Positions 48,902 through 59,467 of a DNA stretch of 64,000 nt are shown one piece after another (the stretch's first letter is position 1; every line of letters begins with the position of its first letter). Origin of the DNA: Lineolata rhizophorae (lineage: Eukaryota > Ascomycota > Dothideomycetes > Lineolatales > Lineolataceae). The DNA lies in NCBI GenBank assembly GCA_010093515.1, contig MU001681.1:509566-573565 (forward strand), read 5' to 3'. Under the pieces are notes generated by a model. The model did not search any database. It had not been told where the DNA came from and saw only the letters and a program-made list of their open reading frames with translations. A program made the translations under genes and the position numbers.

Positions 48902-48928
48902 GGCACTTCATACGATACTATTCTCGCC

Positions 48929-51247
48929 ATGAAGCGTAAGCGCCCCACAGCCACGCCCAGCTCAACGCTGCGCAAATCCCGCCGTACCAACACTGCCGCG
49001 TCCGACCATGGCGAAGACGAGCTCGCCACCGACGACAGTCCAACCGTCGCTGGCAAACTTTCCAGGCACTCCGAGGCGCACCTTGGGCAGCGAGAAGTGC
49101 GTTCCGCGAAGCTCAATGGCTCGGCGAACGGCAGGGACACCGACGAAGAGGAAGTGAAGGACACACCACGCTCGCAGCGGCGGGTGCTCTTCGCTGACGC
49201 GCGCACGCCCCGGCGGGGTAAGGGAAAGAACCTAGGACCCATATTCCGGAGCGAGAATGCTAGGAGCGGTGTAGCAAGGAATGAAGCGGGCGAAGAAGAA
49301 GCGGCAGACCGCGGCGCGGGGGACGAGGGGGAGGAGGAAGACGACGATGACGCGCGCTTCGGCCAGGCGCCCACGTTCGTCCGGAATGCAGACCGCTCCG
49401 CGCGCCGCAAGAGCGCCCGCCGCATGCTCGCGGCGGGCGATGGTGATTCCGACGAGGACGACGACGCGGCCGAAGAGGCGCTCGCGCGGCAGATCTACGC
49501 GTCGGACTCGGAGGCCGAAGGCGAGGAGGAGCTCGAGGCGCTGCAAGCCGCCGCCGCGGCGGGAGAAGGGGACGGCGGAGAGGCGCCGCCGGCGGAGAGC
49601 GTGCCGCCGACGCCGTCGAAGCGCGGCCGCGGCCGGCCCAAGGGCTCCAAGAACAAGAAGAAGCGCACGCCGTCGCCGCCGCCGGCGGGCCTGAGCGCGC
49701 AGGAGCGCTACTTCTTCGCGCATCGGCCGGGCGCGGCGAACAAGACGAGCGGCAACACGCTGACGGGCGTCGGGGCGCGGCTGCTGAGCCACGACGAGTA
49801 CTTCGAAGTGATGCGCGGGTGGGAGGATCCACATCTGATGGAGCGCGAGGTGCTGCTCAGGTTGCACGCGCGTGCCTTTGGGCAGTGGGAGTTCGAAATG
49901 GAGCAGGGTTTTAGTGTGTGTTTGTATGGGTTTGGCAGCAAGCGGGGCCTGGTGGAGAGGTTTGCGGAATGGCTGTATTGGGCGAAAGTGGAGGACGCCG
50001 AAGAACAACAACGAGAGAAAGAGAGCGACGCAAAGGGCAAAGGCAAAGCCGGAAGCAAGCTTGCCAAATCGAAAGCTACTGCCGTCGACAATGAACCGCA
50101 AATCGTAGTTGTTAACGGCTACGCGCCAGGACTCACGCCCAGACATGTACTCATGACCATTCTCTCCACCCTGGTTCCAGCCTCAACTCTTGCCGGCGCC
50201 AAGCTACCCGCCCAACCCGCCGCCCTCCTCGACCTCATTCTCTCCACACTCTCCTCTTCAGCGCCCTCAGCACCGTCGACCCCCTCCGCGCCACCGCCAT
50301 TAACCCTACTCATCCCCTCCCTCGACGCTCCCCCGCTCCGCCGCCCCGCGACCCAGGCCCTCCTCGCCAGCCTGGCCGCCCACCCGCGCGTCCGTCTTCT
50401 CGCCACCGTCGACACGCCCAACTTCGCCCTACTGTGGGACCAGTCCCTGCGCGCCCGCTTCCGCTGGCTCTTCCACGACTGCACCACCTTCGCGCCCTTT
50501 GGCGGCGTGTCTGCTCCGCCGGGGGAGCCACCACCACCGCCGCCGCCGCCGCCGCCGCACAAGCAGCAGCAGGAGGAGGAAAGTAAGGAGGACGAATCCA
50601 CCACCGCGCCCACAAAGCCCACCCCAAAGCGCGGAAAGGCCACCAAACACCCTCACAGCAGCCGCCGCGCCGCCGCCGCCGCCGGGCCCAAGTCTTCCGC
50701 GAACGCAGCCCCAGCCCCAGCCGCGCCCGCGCCCGCAACGGCTTGGCGTCCCCTCCGGCCGCCGTTCCAGATGGGCGGCCCGCCAGGCGTCGAGGTCGAC
50801 GCCGTGGCCGCCGTCGACGCGCTGCTCGGCCGCTCCGGCCGCCGCGTCACCGGCCGCGACGGCGTCGCCTACGTGCTGCGCAGCCTGCCGGAGCGGGCGC
50901 GCGGGCTGTTCCGCATGGTGGTGGCGGAGCAGCTGGCGGGGATGATCGAGGCCGAGGGGTTTGGTGGGGATGAGGACGTTGAGGGGGGGGTGGCTAGCGG
51001 TGGTGGTGGTGGAGGTGGTGTGGGGATGGCGGCGGTCGCCGAGGCCGAGGGCGTCGAGTATCGCGTCCTGTATCACAAGGCGGTCGAGGACTTTGTCTGC
51101 TCGAACGAGGTGCAGTTCCGGACGCTGCTCAAGGAGTTCTACGACCATCAGATGCTGGTGAGCAGGAGGGATGCGCTGGGCACGGAAAGACTGGCCGTGC
51201 CGTTTAGGAGGGAGGAGTTGGAGCTGCTGCTGGAGGAGCTGATGTGA
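48929..51247 (+). CDS. ORC2: origin recognition complex subunit 2
   Basis: A component of the six-subunit complex that marks replication origins and loads the MCM helicase in the nucleus. One exon, 772 residues. The N-terminal ~240 residues are basic and acidic disordered sequence with an AT-hook-like RGRGRPKGSKNKKK motif, plausible for DNA binding. The ORC2 fold starts near LSAQERYFFAHRPGAANKTS and includes FSVCLYGFGSKRGLVERFA. It continues with VVNGYAPGLTPRHVLMTILS, and LLATVDTPNFALLWDQ marks the degenerate AAA+ domain, which normally lacks a working ATP site. A low-complexity insert (proline run, then Gln/Glu/Lys/Ala-rich, ~530-610) separates this from the C-terminal winged-helix region, which ends VPFRREELELLLEELM. 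A Gly-rich stretch (~690-700) is a second insert. The ATG at 48929 is the first in frame. It is convergent with ATG101. Confidence 0.93.
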   Translation: MKRKRPTATPSSTLRKSRRTNTAASDHGEDELATDDSPTVAGKLSRHSEAHLGQREVRSAKLNGSANGRDTDEEEVKDTPRSQRRVLFADARTPRRGKGKNLGPIFRSENARSGVARNEAGEEEAADRGAGDEGEEEDDDDARFGQAPTFVRNADRSARRKSARRMLAAGDGDSDEDDDAAEEALARQIYASDSEAEGEEELEALQAAAAAGEGDGGEAPPAESVPPTPSKRGRGRPKGSKNKKKRTPSPPPAGLSAQERYFFAHRPGAANKTSGNTLTGVGARLLSHDEYFEVMRGWEDPHLMEREVLLRLHARAFGQWEFEMEQGFSVCLYGFGSKRGLVERFAEWLYWAKVEDAEEQQREKESDAKGKGKAGSKLAKSKATAVDNEPQIVVVNGYAPGLTPRHVLMTILSTLVPASTLAGAKLPAQPAALLDLILSTLSSSAPSAPSTPSAPPPLTLLIPSLDAPPLRRPATQALLASLAAHPRVRLLATVDTPNFALLWDQSLRARFRWLFHDCTTFAPFGGVSAPPGEPPPPPPPPPPHKQQQEEESKEDESTTAPTKPTPKRGKATKHPHSSRRAAAAAGPKSSANAAPAPAAPAPATAWRPLRPPFQMGGPPGVEVDAVAAVDALLGRSGRRVTGRDGVAYVLRSLPERARGLFRMVVAEQLAGMIEAEGFGGDEDVEGGVASGGGGGGGVGMAAVAEAEGVEYRVLYHKAVEDFVCSNEVQFRTLLKEFYDHQMLVSRRDALGTERLAVPFRREELELLLEELM

Positions 51248-52007
51248 TTGATGTTGACGGCGGCGGCTTTTTGCTTGCTTGCGGCTTGGAACGGGGGGTA
51301 TCGCTGTATGATAGGTGCGGTTTTTATATGGGAAGAGGAAGGCTTATAGCAGTTTCGGATATGCGGCTGGCCTTTTGGTTAGAAGAAGTATTGCTTGGAC
51401 ATTGCGTTAGATTGGCGGCATAAGAGGCATTTCTGCAGCTTCTTGCACGTAGGCCTACTAGACCAGCATTCAGCACTGCAGAGCAAACACTAGGAATAAA
51501 TGATGCTTTTATTTGAGGCGTGGTGTGGTGTATGGGGGTATCTCAGGGTAATTTGAGAAAGGGGAAAAGAAACAGCCAGAACCAATGGAAATGTATAGGG
51601 GGAAAGGGCTGTGCAAATACGGGGGTAGTGTTGGCTCTCATCAGGACGCCTGTCACATCTGTACAACTCTGCAAAATCAACCAAGAAAACAGCGAAATAA
51701 CAATAGAAAGGCGCTTGCCAGACCCAAAAAAACATCTTCACGCTCTCTCCTTGTACCTGCGCCTAAACCTGCCACCGTCCCGTCTCCTCACCCGGTCTCC
51801 ATCCCTAAAACTCCGTATAGAACGCCATAGCCATGCAAGTCGTAACCTTTTTTTCGAGGGGCTACTCTTCATCTACCCTCACTTTCCCGAGAAAATATGC
51901 CCGAGAATAAAAAGAAAAAAAGCATGATAACTTGTTTCCTTCGTAGACTCGTCCGTTTGGCGCCACTCACGAATCAATTGAGCAGGACAGAAAACCCTCT
52001 CGTGGGA
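51248..52007. other. short intergenic between convergent ORC2 and ATG101
   Basis: The 3' flanks of both genes. Only minor open frames occur (for example 51520-51927), with no start context or conserved motif. Confidence 0.55.
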
Positions 52008-53188
52008 CTAGAAGATGCCGATGCGCTGGCCCCAGCCCTCGGTGCGCGGATTGACGAGGATGTGGTACGGGAACGGGTTCGAGTCCGGCGTGGTGATGGG
52101 CGGGATGTGGTCCTTGTCGCGGTTGACGATGTTGAGGATCTTGAGGGCGCACTTCTGGAGCGACTTCTCCATGGCTCTACGGACCTTGACGCGGTCTGGA
52201 CTCGCAAAAATAGCGAGTCAGCTCAGCATCCCTCGCAAAAGGCCGGGGGAAGGAAAGTTTTTAGAAAAAGAAAACAAAACAAAACAAAAAAAAAAGAAAC
52301 CGACCTGCATCCGTCCGCGGATTCGCCAAGGTGACGTCGATGGTCCAGCTCTCCCAGCACACCTCGTCCTCGCCCTTGCCAAAACTAAAATAACTCTTCC
52401 GCCGCCTCTTCTCGAAGAACTGCACGCACAGCTGGCCCCGGCCGCCGGCGCCCGTCGAGCCCCGCTGGGGCCCGCCCAGCGGCGCCACCCCGACTCCGTA
52501 GCCCAGCTGGCGCTGGTGATGGTGGTGGTGCTGCCCGTACGCGAGATGCGCGGCCGGCGACGTGCTGGCCGGGCTGCTCGACTTCGCCATGGCGGGGGCA
52601 GCGGCAGCGGCGCCTCCGCCGCCGCCGCCGGCGTTGACGGCGGGCGAAGCGGAGCGGTTGTTGGTGTTGTTGGTAGTGGTGGTGGGGGCGGCGGTGGTGG
52701 AGGGCGACTCGAGCGAGCGCACGAGGGCGGAGGCGCGCGCCTCGATCAGGGTCTCGAGGTCGACGTCGTCGATGGCGGGCAGCGTCGTGTCGAGCAGGTC
52801 GCGGGTCAGGGGCGAGATGGGCGTGAAGTAGCGGTGGAAGAAGATGGTGTGGAGAATGCCTGTGCGAGGGAGCGAGCGCGAGCGGGGGTGCGCGGGCACG
52901 GGTTAGCGGAGGGGGGTGTGTTTTGTAGGTAGGTCGGGCCTAAGCGAAGCGAAGCGAGGCGAGACGAGGCGAGACGAGACGAGACGAGAGGATTTGGTGG
53001 TGGTGGTGGTTCGGCCTGGGCGAGCATGCCTGAGGCCATTTGCCCGGCTGCGTGGGGCGGACCGGCGAGGCCAAAGAAGGGCAAAGGAGAAGCAATTGCG
53101 CGGGGCGCGTACCCTTGATTATGTCCTTGACGCAAGCCGGGTCGGCGAAGACCTCGAGCGTATACTCTGGCGGGCGGCGCTGGTCCAT
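52008..53188 (-). CDS. ATG101: autophagy protein Atg101
   Basis: A HORMA-fold subunit of the Atg1 kinase complex that stabilises Atg13 at autophagosome initiation. Three minus-strand exons, 53188-53113, 52859-52305 and 52195-52008, join in frame to 272 residues. The start gives MDQRRPPEYTLEVFADP, the family N-terminus. The frame is open further upstream to an ATG at 53473, but that extension is low complexity and unlikely. Conserved blocks are HTIFFHRYFTPISPLTRDLL, VQFFEKRRRKSYFSFGKGED, CWESWTIDVTLANPRTD, and IVNRDKDHIPPITTPDSNPF near the end at GWGQRIGIF. Residues ~81-166 are an insertion of Thr/Asn, Gly/Ala and His runs not found in the compact ~200-residue family members. Introns are 53112-52860 (with a 5-bp minisatellite) and 52304-52196. 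It faces ORC2 tail to tail. Confidence 0.95.
52942..52989 (-). repeat. 5-bp minisatellite in ATG101 intron 1
   Basis: About nine tandem units of GCGAA/GCGAG/GACGA type on the plus strand, followed by a GGT run (52996-53010). It lies wholly within the intron, so it does not alter the protein. Confidence 0.7.
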
Positions 53189-55866
53189 GGCGCTGGCATA
53201 GGGCTGCGCGTGCGTGTGCGGGCGCGGGTGACGATGGTTGCTCTTGGGTTGCGTAGGGCTCGGTTGGCGGGGGGTTTTCTCGGGGGGCAAAGGCTTGGAG
53301 AGGGGCGAGGGGGAGCAAGGACAAAAGGCGAGGAAAAGCGGAGAGAGGGGCGTGCAGGACGGCGCAGGGCGGCCGGGGAAGCGTCTGATTATCTGCAGCA
53401 GCGCGCCGGCAGCAGCAGCGGGCGGCAGGCCGTCCCCCCGCCGAGTGAGGGGCTTTTCTCTCCTATCGCACATCCGCTGCGCGTCTCTGCTGGCAAAACA
53501 ACAGCGGGCTTAAGGCAACAGCTACTGCTACTGCTACAACTCCATCATACGCCCCCACGGTCACAAGAGCAGCCTCCCGCTGTGCGCGCGCCGCTAGGCA
53601 CATGCCCGTGATCTGTCCGAGGCGTTCGGTCACTCAGTCGGTCGCGTCTCTCCCAGCCGCGCCCCCTTGGCTCATCTGGACCCCCCGGACGGCACCCGAG
53701 CGCCCGGCCAGCTCGGCGGAATGCCGCGGGCCGGCCGGGGCTGAAGGAGGGCTGGGCGGCCGCCTGTCTTGCTTCCTTGCTCCCAGGCCGGCTTTTCGCG
53801 GGATAGCCTCTTTTTTCTTCTTCTTTGCTTGTCCGTGCGCCATGTAGATGCGCTGGCCCGAGTGCCGATGGCGAGCCCGTCTGCGCTCGCGTGAAAGCAG
53901 GCGCGGCGAACGGCGATGATACACCCCGTCATGGCTGCGGTCTTTCCGGGCGGCCCAGCCAGACCTACCGGAATCCATACATAGCTGCCAGGTAGCCGAC
54001 GGAGGCCGCAGCACTAGAAGGTAGCTCGCAAGCCCCACCGAGTCTAGAGAAGCACGGAATGCACCGGGCCCCATCTGCCGCGGACCTAGTCGCCCTTCCT
54101 CCGGGTATCAGTACGAATGTTCTTACATATATGCACGCAGGTGGGTGGGCGCCCGGCCCAGTGGACAGCCCAAGACGGTTCACGCCCCCTCGGGCCCCTC
54201 GACCACCGATCCTTGTTTCGGACCGCCGCGGCCGTATGTAGCGTCTCATCGTATGACACTTCCTGCTCCGTGCCTGTCTTGGACGTGGTCAGCGGTGCTT
54301 TCTCCGTGCTGCTCAGATCGAGCTTATGCATTTCCTTATATTCGCCAGCGTGGCCTTGTCTGCTATATGTAACATGTCTTGGCCTTGTCTGAAGGCTTCG
54401 GGATCACTGAGGCCGACTTGCGAAAGGAGTTTTCGATAGCGGAGCGGATGCTTGCTGTTAACGAGCGAACATCACGATACCAAGTAGCTCGGCTTGGAAT
54501 TTTTCTCTGAGCAGGCCAACCGTAGGTCCACAGGTCTTGTGTTCTATTATTGTACCAGTCGAGCAGGTCAGTCCTTTAGGCTGGCTCCATTAGCTGGACG
54601 GAGAGAGTCCGAGCCCAAAGCTTCTACTTGCTTTACCACCCTCAGTCCTCCGTTTGAGACCGCCTACACCCGCATCATGGTTAGGATAAGACGAGGCCAA
54701 CATCAGTCCATACTTTCTCTCTGTCGAACTGAGGTCACTGCTGCCTACAGTACCTACCATTCAGTCAAATCCGAGCATGTTGCATGCAGATAAGAGACTC
54801 GTCATCTCATTCGCACTGGGTCAAGCTACAATTTGATTGGCCCCTTCCATATCAATCTTCGTCGCGTTCTATTGCATTCATAGCTTCTAAAGTTCGGCCT
54901 ATGGAGTACGTTTGTGCCAAAGTTATTCGATCGGATTGTTCAAGGCCTAGCTCTTGCCGCTGCCAAGTTGCATTCGGCGGTTATCCACGGGAGCTGAGCC
55001 CTGCCTTGGACGCTCTAACTACCATCTCGCCTTCATATAGTTTGGTCGCTTATATCCTCCAGCAGGAGTAGGATGCGCAACATGTGACGGTGCTTCATCT
55101 GGTGTGCTTGCGTGGCTGTACCCGGTTGGTTTGCATCTTGATAGCCATGAAGGCTCCCAAAACATGATCGCATTATCACACAGGCTCTAACCGTATCTTG
55201 CTGAAAGAATATCCAGTAGTGTTCGGCGTGACTTCATCTTGCTTCCTGCGCTAGAGTGCGCGATTGTCATGATAACGTCTCGATTCGTTAAGGGATATCC
55301 ACTCTGCACCCCACACGTTAGTGTGATAACTTCAGTTTCGGTGTGAGCGACGAACTGACTTAGACAGAGCTATATGGTTCTCGGATCTCTTCCCAAGTTT
55401 GGTAAGCTGGCGACGAAGTTACAAGACTTCCTTTCAAAATTATATCAATGGTCCGTCTTATTCTTAGTCGTCGAGAGGTTCAACCATCGCAGTCGAAACG
55501 TACAAGATTGTCATAAATCGCAGTTTTCTCGGTTCTCCAGAGCATCATTTGTGTACCTCGCACCTCATCACGTCCACTTTAAGTAACCGTCAAATGGTGC
55601 TTTCTTCGTGCGTTCGTTGCCTCTCTGGCGTGGTTCCTGGATCAGCTTCGAATCCAGGAAGCCGCGTACCTAGGTAAATAGGCATCGACCACCAACAAAG
55701 TGCCCAGGAGCTTGCCAACATGTTTTGGCACCAGCTTCCCCAATTAGGCACCTATTCTTTGGCTAGATAAGCGATCTTAACTAGCAACTCATTTGACGAA
55801 GCCATGCACATGCATCAACAGCATTTCATTATTCGTCGGGCGGATCCTGCAGTCATTGACTGAGAG
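53189..55866. other. 2.7 kb divergent intergenic
   Basis: Between ATG101 (-) and the unknown gene (+). The left part is GC-rich with chance frames on both strands; the right part (54480-55860) is more AT-balanced. No open frame with conserved motifs or good splice logic was found. Confidence 0.5.
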
Positions 55867-57955
55867 ATGGACTCCCCCCAAGCCGCGTACTTCAGCCCGG
55901 GGGAGGTAAAACACAAGAGCAATTTCAAATTATCGCATGATGGCGACCCTGGTACTGGCGCCATCATATGGACGAAGGCAAGTTGATCGGTGTTCCGGCT
56001 GCTCCTTCTCTTCCGACATATTCATGGCGCTAGATCTTCTGCGCCCATATCTACGTATTCCCATGACTTCGGATTATACGCTTGTATCATGCACATGCAG
56101 CATGTTCCTCTTAGTTTCATGTTTCAATGGCGAATGTTCTTCCGCAGCTTTGCGATCGCTCCTCTTCCTTTTCTTCGTGTTCTCATCCAAGCTCTGCTTA
56201 GCTTCTTCCACATGGCTTAGACCACGTGACAATCAATTTCTAACGACGATCTATACAGATCAAAGAGAACAGCGTGCCCTCTGCGGTTGGCGGGATCTTG
56301 TCTGCCTTTTGCATCGCCGCAATTGTCTTTGGCAGGTACCGGATAGTCGCACTGTACTACCAAATTCTGGCCAGGATCCGAGCGGCTCTGAATTGGCCCC
56401 GCGGTTTGATCAGAAACAAGGTATTGGCGAAGTCCCGCAGGAGAAAGCGGATGCAACGATGGGCCGGTGACGACAGGGACCCTGAACTGGGTAGCGAAGA
56501 CTATACCATGGACGACTTGGACTATGCCGACAGCGTCGAAGAGGTGCAACGACGAGGCCGTGGAGAGGACGAAGCCGTCATTATGTTGTCACTCGCCTTT
56601 CTCATGTTTTTCATGCGCACCGCGTCTATCGCTCCGACTTCTCGTAGAAGAAGTGAGTTCTCCTCTTCTTTCCGCATAATCCCCAACCAAAGCCTCAATA
56701 CTAGCTCTGGTCTATCAAGCTACGTTTTGATCACTGCTGGCGTTATGCTCAGTTTGTGGCACAGTTAGACAGAACCTATATTCGTCGTCGAGCAGCAGTC
56801 GCGCACGTTACAGTTACAATTCCGGGCCAGCTCGTAGTGACCGAGACAGGGACAGCGGTAATCCAGGAACAGGGACGACTGCGTCATTGGTCCGAAGTTT
56901 CAGATACGACTTACTACCCCCGACACTAGAGCAACTGACGCGAGCACATACGAGAGGGCAGTCTCTTCCAATGCGAATGGGCCGTTCGAGGGGAATCTCG
57001 GATTGGAATCCTACTACCGGGAATCAAGCTAGGCGTCCTGCAGCTCCTTCGCCTTCGTCGAGAAATTTAAGAGACCTATCGTCAGTCGTTCTGCACAATT
57101 CAGATGCCAACCCAAGGCGAAAACAAACGCCGTCCTCGCCAAGGAGAAATCTTCCAGGAACCGCTTCAACCGGATCGCGTGGTGAAGAGACCTCGAGAGC
57201 TCACGCTGTGAAAAGAAAACCTCTTACATCTTTGTCAACCCACCCAATACCAGACATGAGAGCGGTCCCTGAGGAGTTCATCAAAGAATTCCATCCAGCA
57301 AGAACAAAGTCAAGACCTCCTCACATGAAGGCCAGTGCTAGGAAGGATACTAGATTCGCTCATCTAGAAACTCCCAAGAGGACGAAGCGGGCGACTACAA
57401 AAAAGGAATCGCGCTTCTTGCCGGACCTTACGAGAATAGACTCGTCCACAGCCTTGTTTCAACTTGGAATAAGGTCTGCCAGGGTGGACGTCGCGCCATC
57501 TTCTTGTCGATCATCCGTTTCTCGGGATCTTGACTCACGACCGGCTGTTGATGCAAACATTAAAAAAAAAGAACCTGCAGATTCACATACGCCTACAAAG
57601 ACTGTCGAAGTGCCGTTGCTTAGAGAGAAAAAGGTATGAATCAAAGTCTCCTAGTGTCCACCCTTGATGACCCCAGCTGATTCCCTAGTCAAGGATAAAT
57701 CTAGGTGTCGACGATGACAGAAATCCCAATGAACATTGGATCCAGCGCTTTTCTTCACCTTGGGGCTCGGTCGCGCTCATTTTACCAGATGTATTTTGCA
57801 AAGCGGCCAGGTCATCGTCGCATCTTCGCAAGATTCTCGGCCGCTTTGAACAGAGATACATCTGCATTATACTGACCAACCCAACCCGGCGCGGCCGGCG
57901 CATCGTTCTGACTGGGCGGCATCTTGTGTATTTAAATTTCGCAGCTCATTATTAG
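55867..57955 (+). CDS. unrecognised protein with two hydrophobic segments
   Basis: A predicted four-exon gene: 55867-55905, 56259-56652, 56753-57633 and 57689-57955, joining in frame to 526 residues. The start gives MDSPQAAYFSPGE; the next exon reads IKENSVPSAVGGILSAF. A first hydrophobic segment (GGILSAFCIAAIVFG, about residues 20-36) is followed by a basic helix. A second (AVIMLSLAFLMFFM) lies near residue 120. A long Arg/Ser/Pro-rich middle follows, then a compact last exon with a hydrophobic patch (WGSVALILPDVFCK). Splice signals are good for introns 2 and 3 (GTGAGT..CAG, GTATGA..TAG). Intron 1 is long (353 nt, CTAAC branch point). A GC-AG donor at 55978 is an alternative and also keeps phase 0. 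I do not recognise the family. If the last intron is not removed, the protein ends at 57639 instead. Confidence 0.6.
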
Positions 57956-59467
57956 CTTATCTCAGCTCAACTGTGAATATAGAGGAGTTCCCCTTTTCGG
58001 CTTCACTCGCCAGGGTTGTCCGGTCCTCCGGAGTCCTCACCAGCCTTTTTTCAATCAGCCAGATATCCTGACGTAGTAACCATCAAACAATAGCTTATAA
58101 TGACCTCAGACGAAGTATGTGCGGTATTCGCTCGCCAACCAAAAGGACAAGCTCGCCTCACGACCGCGTCCTCGTGAGCCCCAGCTTCGGGTCAAAAAAA
58201 GCGCCGCGGATATGAAGAGATCTCTCCATACTTCTTGGTCGGAGGAAATGGTAGGTATATATGGCGGTCCAGGATCAACCGGGCGAGGTCATTTGCTCCA
58301 AAGTCGTTGAGTGCAGAAATTTAAAACATTAGCCATGGGAGCTTCGGATGGCTGAAAAATCAGTGATGATCTAATTTGGAATCCGATCATGAGCAGTATC
58401 ATAGACAACTTGGGGACCCCCCTGGTCATGGTCTAACAACACCATTAATGAAATAGTTTTCGACTGCATTTGATGGTTTTAACAATTACCGGAGAATTTG
58501 GTGCGAATACAATGACGGTATCACGTTAGGCCAGAGCCCATGAGGAGGAGGTGGAGTAGACTTTCATCAAGCGATCTAACCTCTAGGCTCTCAGACGAGA
58601 CGATGTCACTATCCCGATTCTCAGGAAATGCTCAGTAAATCAAACAATGAGGAAAGGCCATGCAAGGACAGATTCTATTGGGCGGTTGGGCAAAGTCCAA
58701 CGTACAGGCGAGACACCGGTCGGGACGGAAGCAGCGACGAATGACGTGCAGCACACGCCGAGGCCCTCGGCTCAACCCCAGCAGCCCAGCCACGCCAATC
58801 TTCGCGGGATGCCCAGGTCATCCCGACTCCCCACGCGGGTCCACGCGCCCCGTCCAGCGGTCATACCCGACAACCTTGTCTCGCAGTCCACAGCTTCCAG
58901 CATCCATCGTCCTCGACTGCCTACCTACCTTACGACGGAGTAGCAGTCGCGGGCGCACACCACGTGCTTTACCTCGCGCGCCCCCCCATCCATCCCGGCC
59001 TACGCTCGAGATAAAACTTCGGAGGGAAGGGATCGCGCACGCGATCCCGTGTCCACGCGCCGCCCCGTCGGCTACCGCCCTCGACGCCCCGGAGCTCTGT
59101 CAGAACCGCGTCGCCCGGCGCACACGAACGTCGAGCCCCCTTCAGTCGCGGATCTGTCGCAGACGGTGGCGTCCCTCGTACGCTGCGCCCCAGAACCGGG
59201 ATACATTGCGCCGTGTAGCCGTTCTGCAGCCAGGTAGCCGCAGGGTATTCTTGTGATCGCGGCGCGGCAACAACAGCCGACCGCGTCCGACACGGTGGTA
59301 AAGGACGTGGCGGCAGGACAAGGCTGGGGACAACGGCTAAAGAGCTGCGTATTGATCACGTGAGGGCGCCCGCTCGTCTGCGCTTGCATCTCCGAATCGC
59401 GACGTTTCTTGGAATTTCGAGGCGACGAGTTTGGGAGACGGGAACTGGTGGACTGTGAGGTCCAGCC
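57956..59467. other. intergenic upstream of PEX3
   Basis: Includes a possible small frame at 58119-58310 (discussed as a finding) and a GC-rich part (58700-59250) with chance frames. No confident gene. Confidence 0.45.

Larger units (their letters stand above)
45073..48928. other. 3.9 kb intergenic between divergent genes
   Basis: Upstream DNA of the TMEM198-like gene (-) and ORC2 (+). A GC-rich part (45850-46600) yields long overlapping frames on both strands, as GC-rich non-coding DNA does. None has a conserved motif or plausible splicing. An 8-bp-arm inverted repeat sits at 47534-47556. No gene was identified. Confidence 0.5.

Noticed and set aside
58647-59256. Two overlapping frames of 98 and 198 codons
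   Set aside because: Pro/Arg/Ser-rich translation of GC-rich promoter DNA just before PEX3. No family motif.
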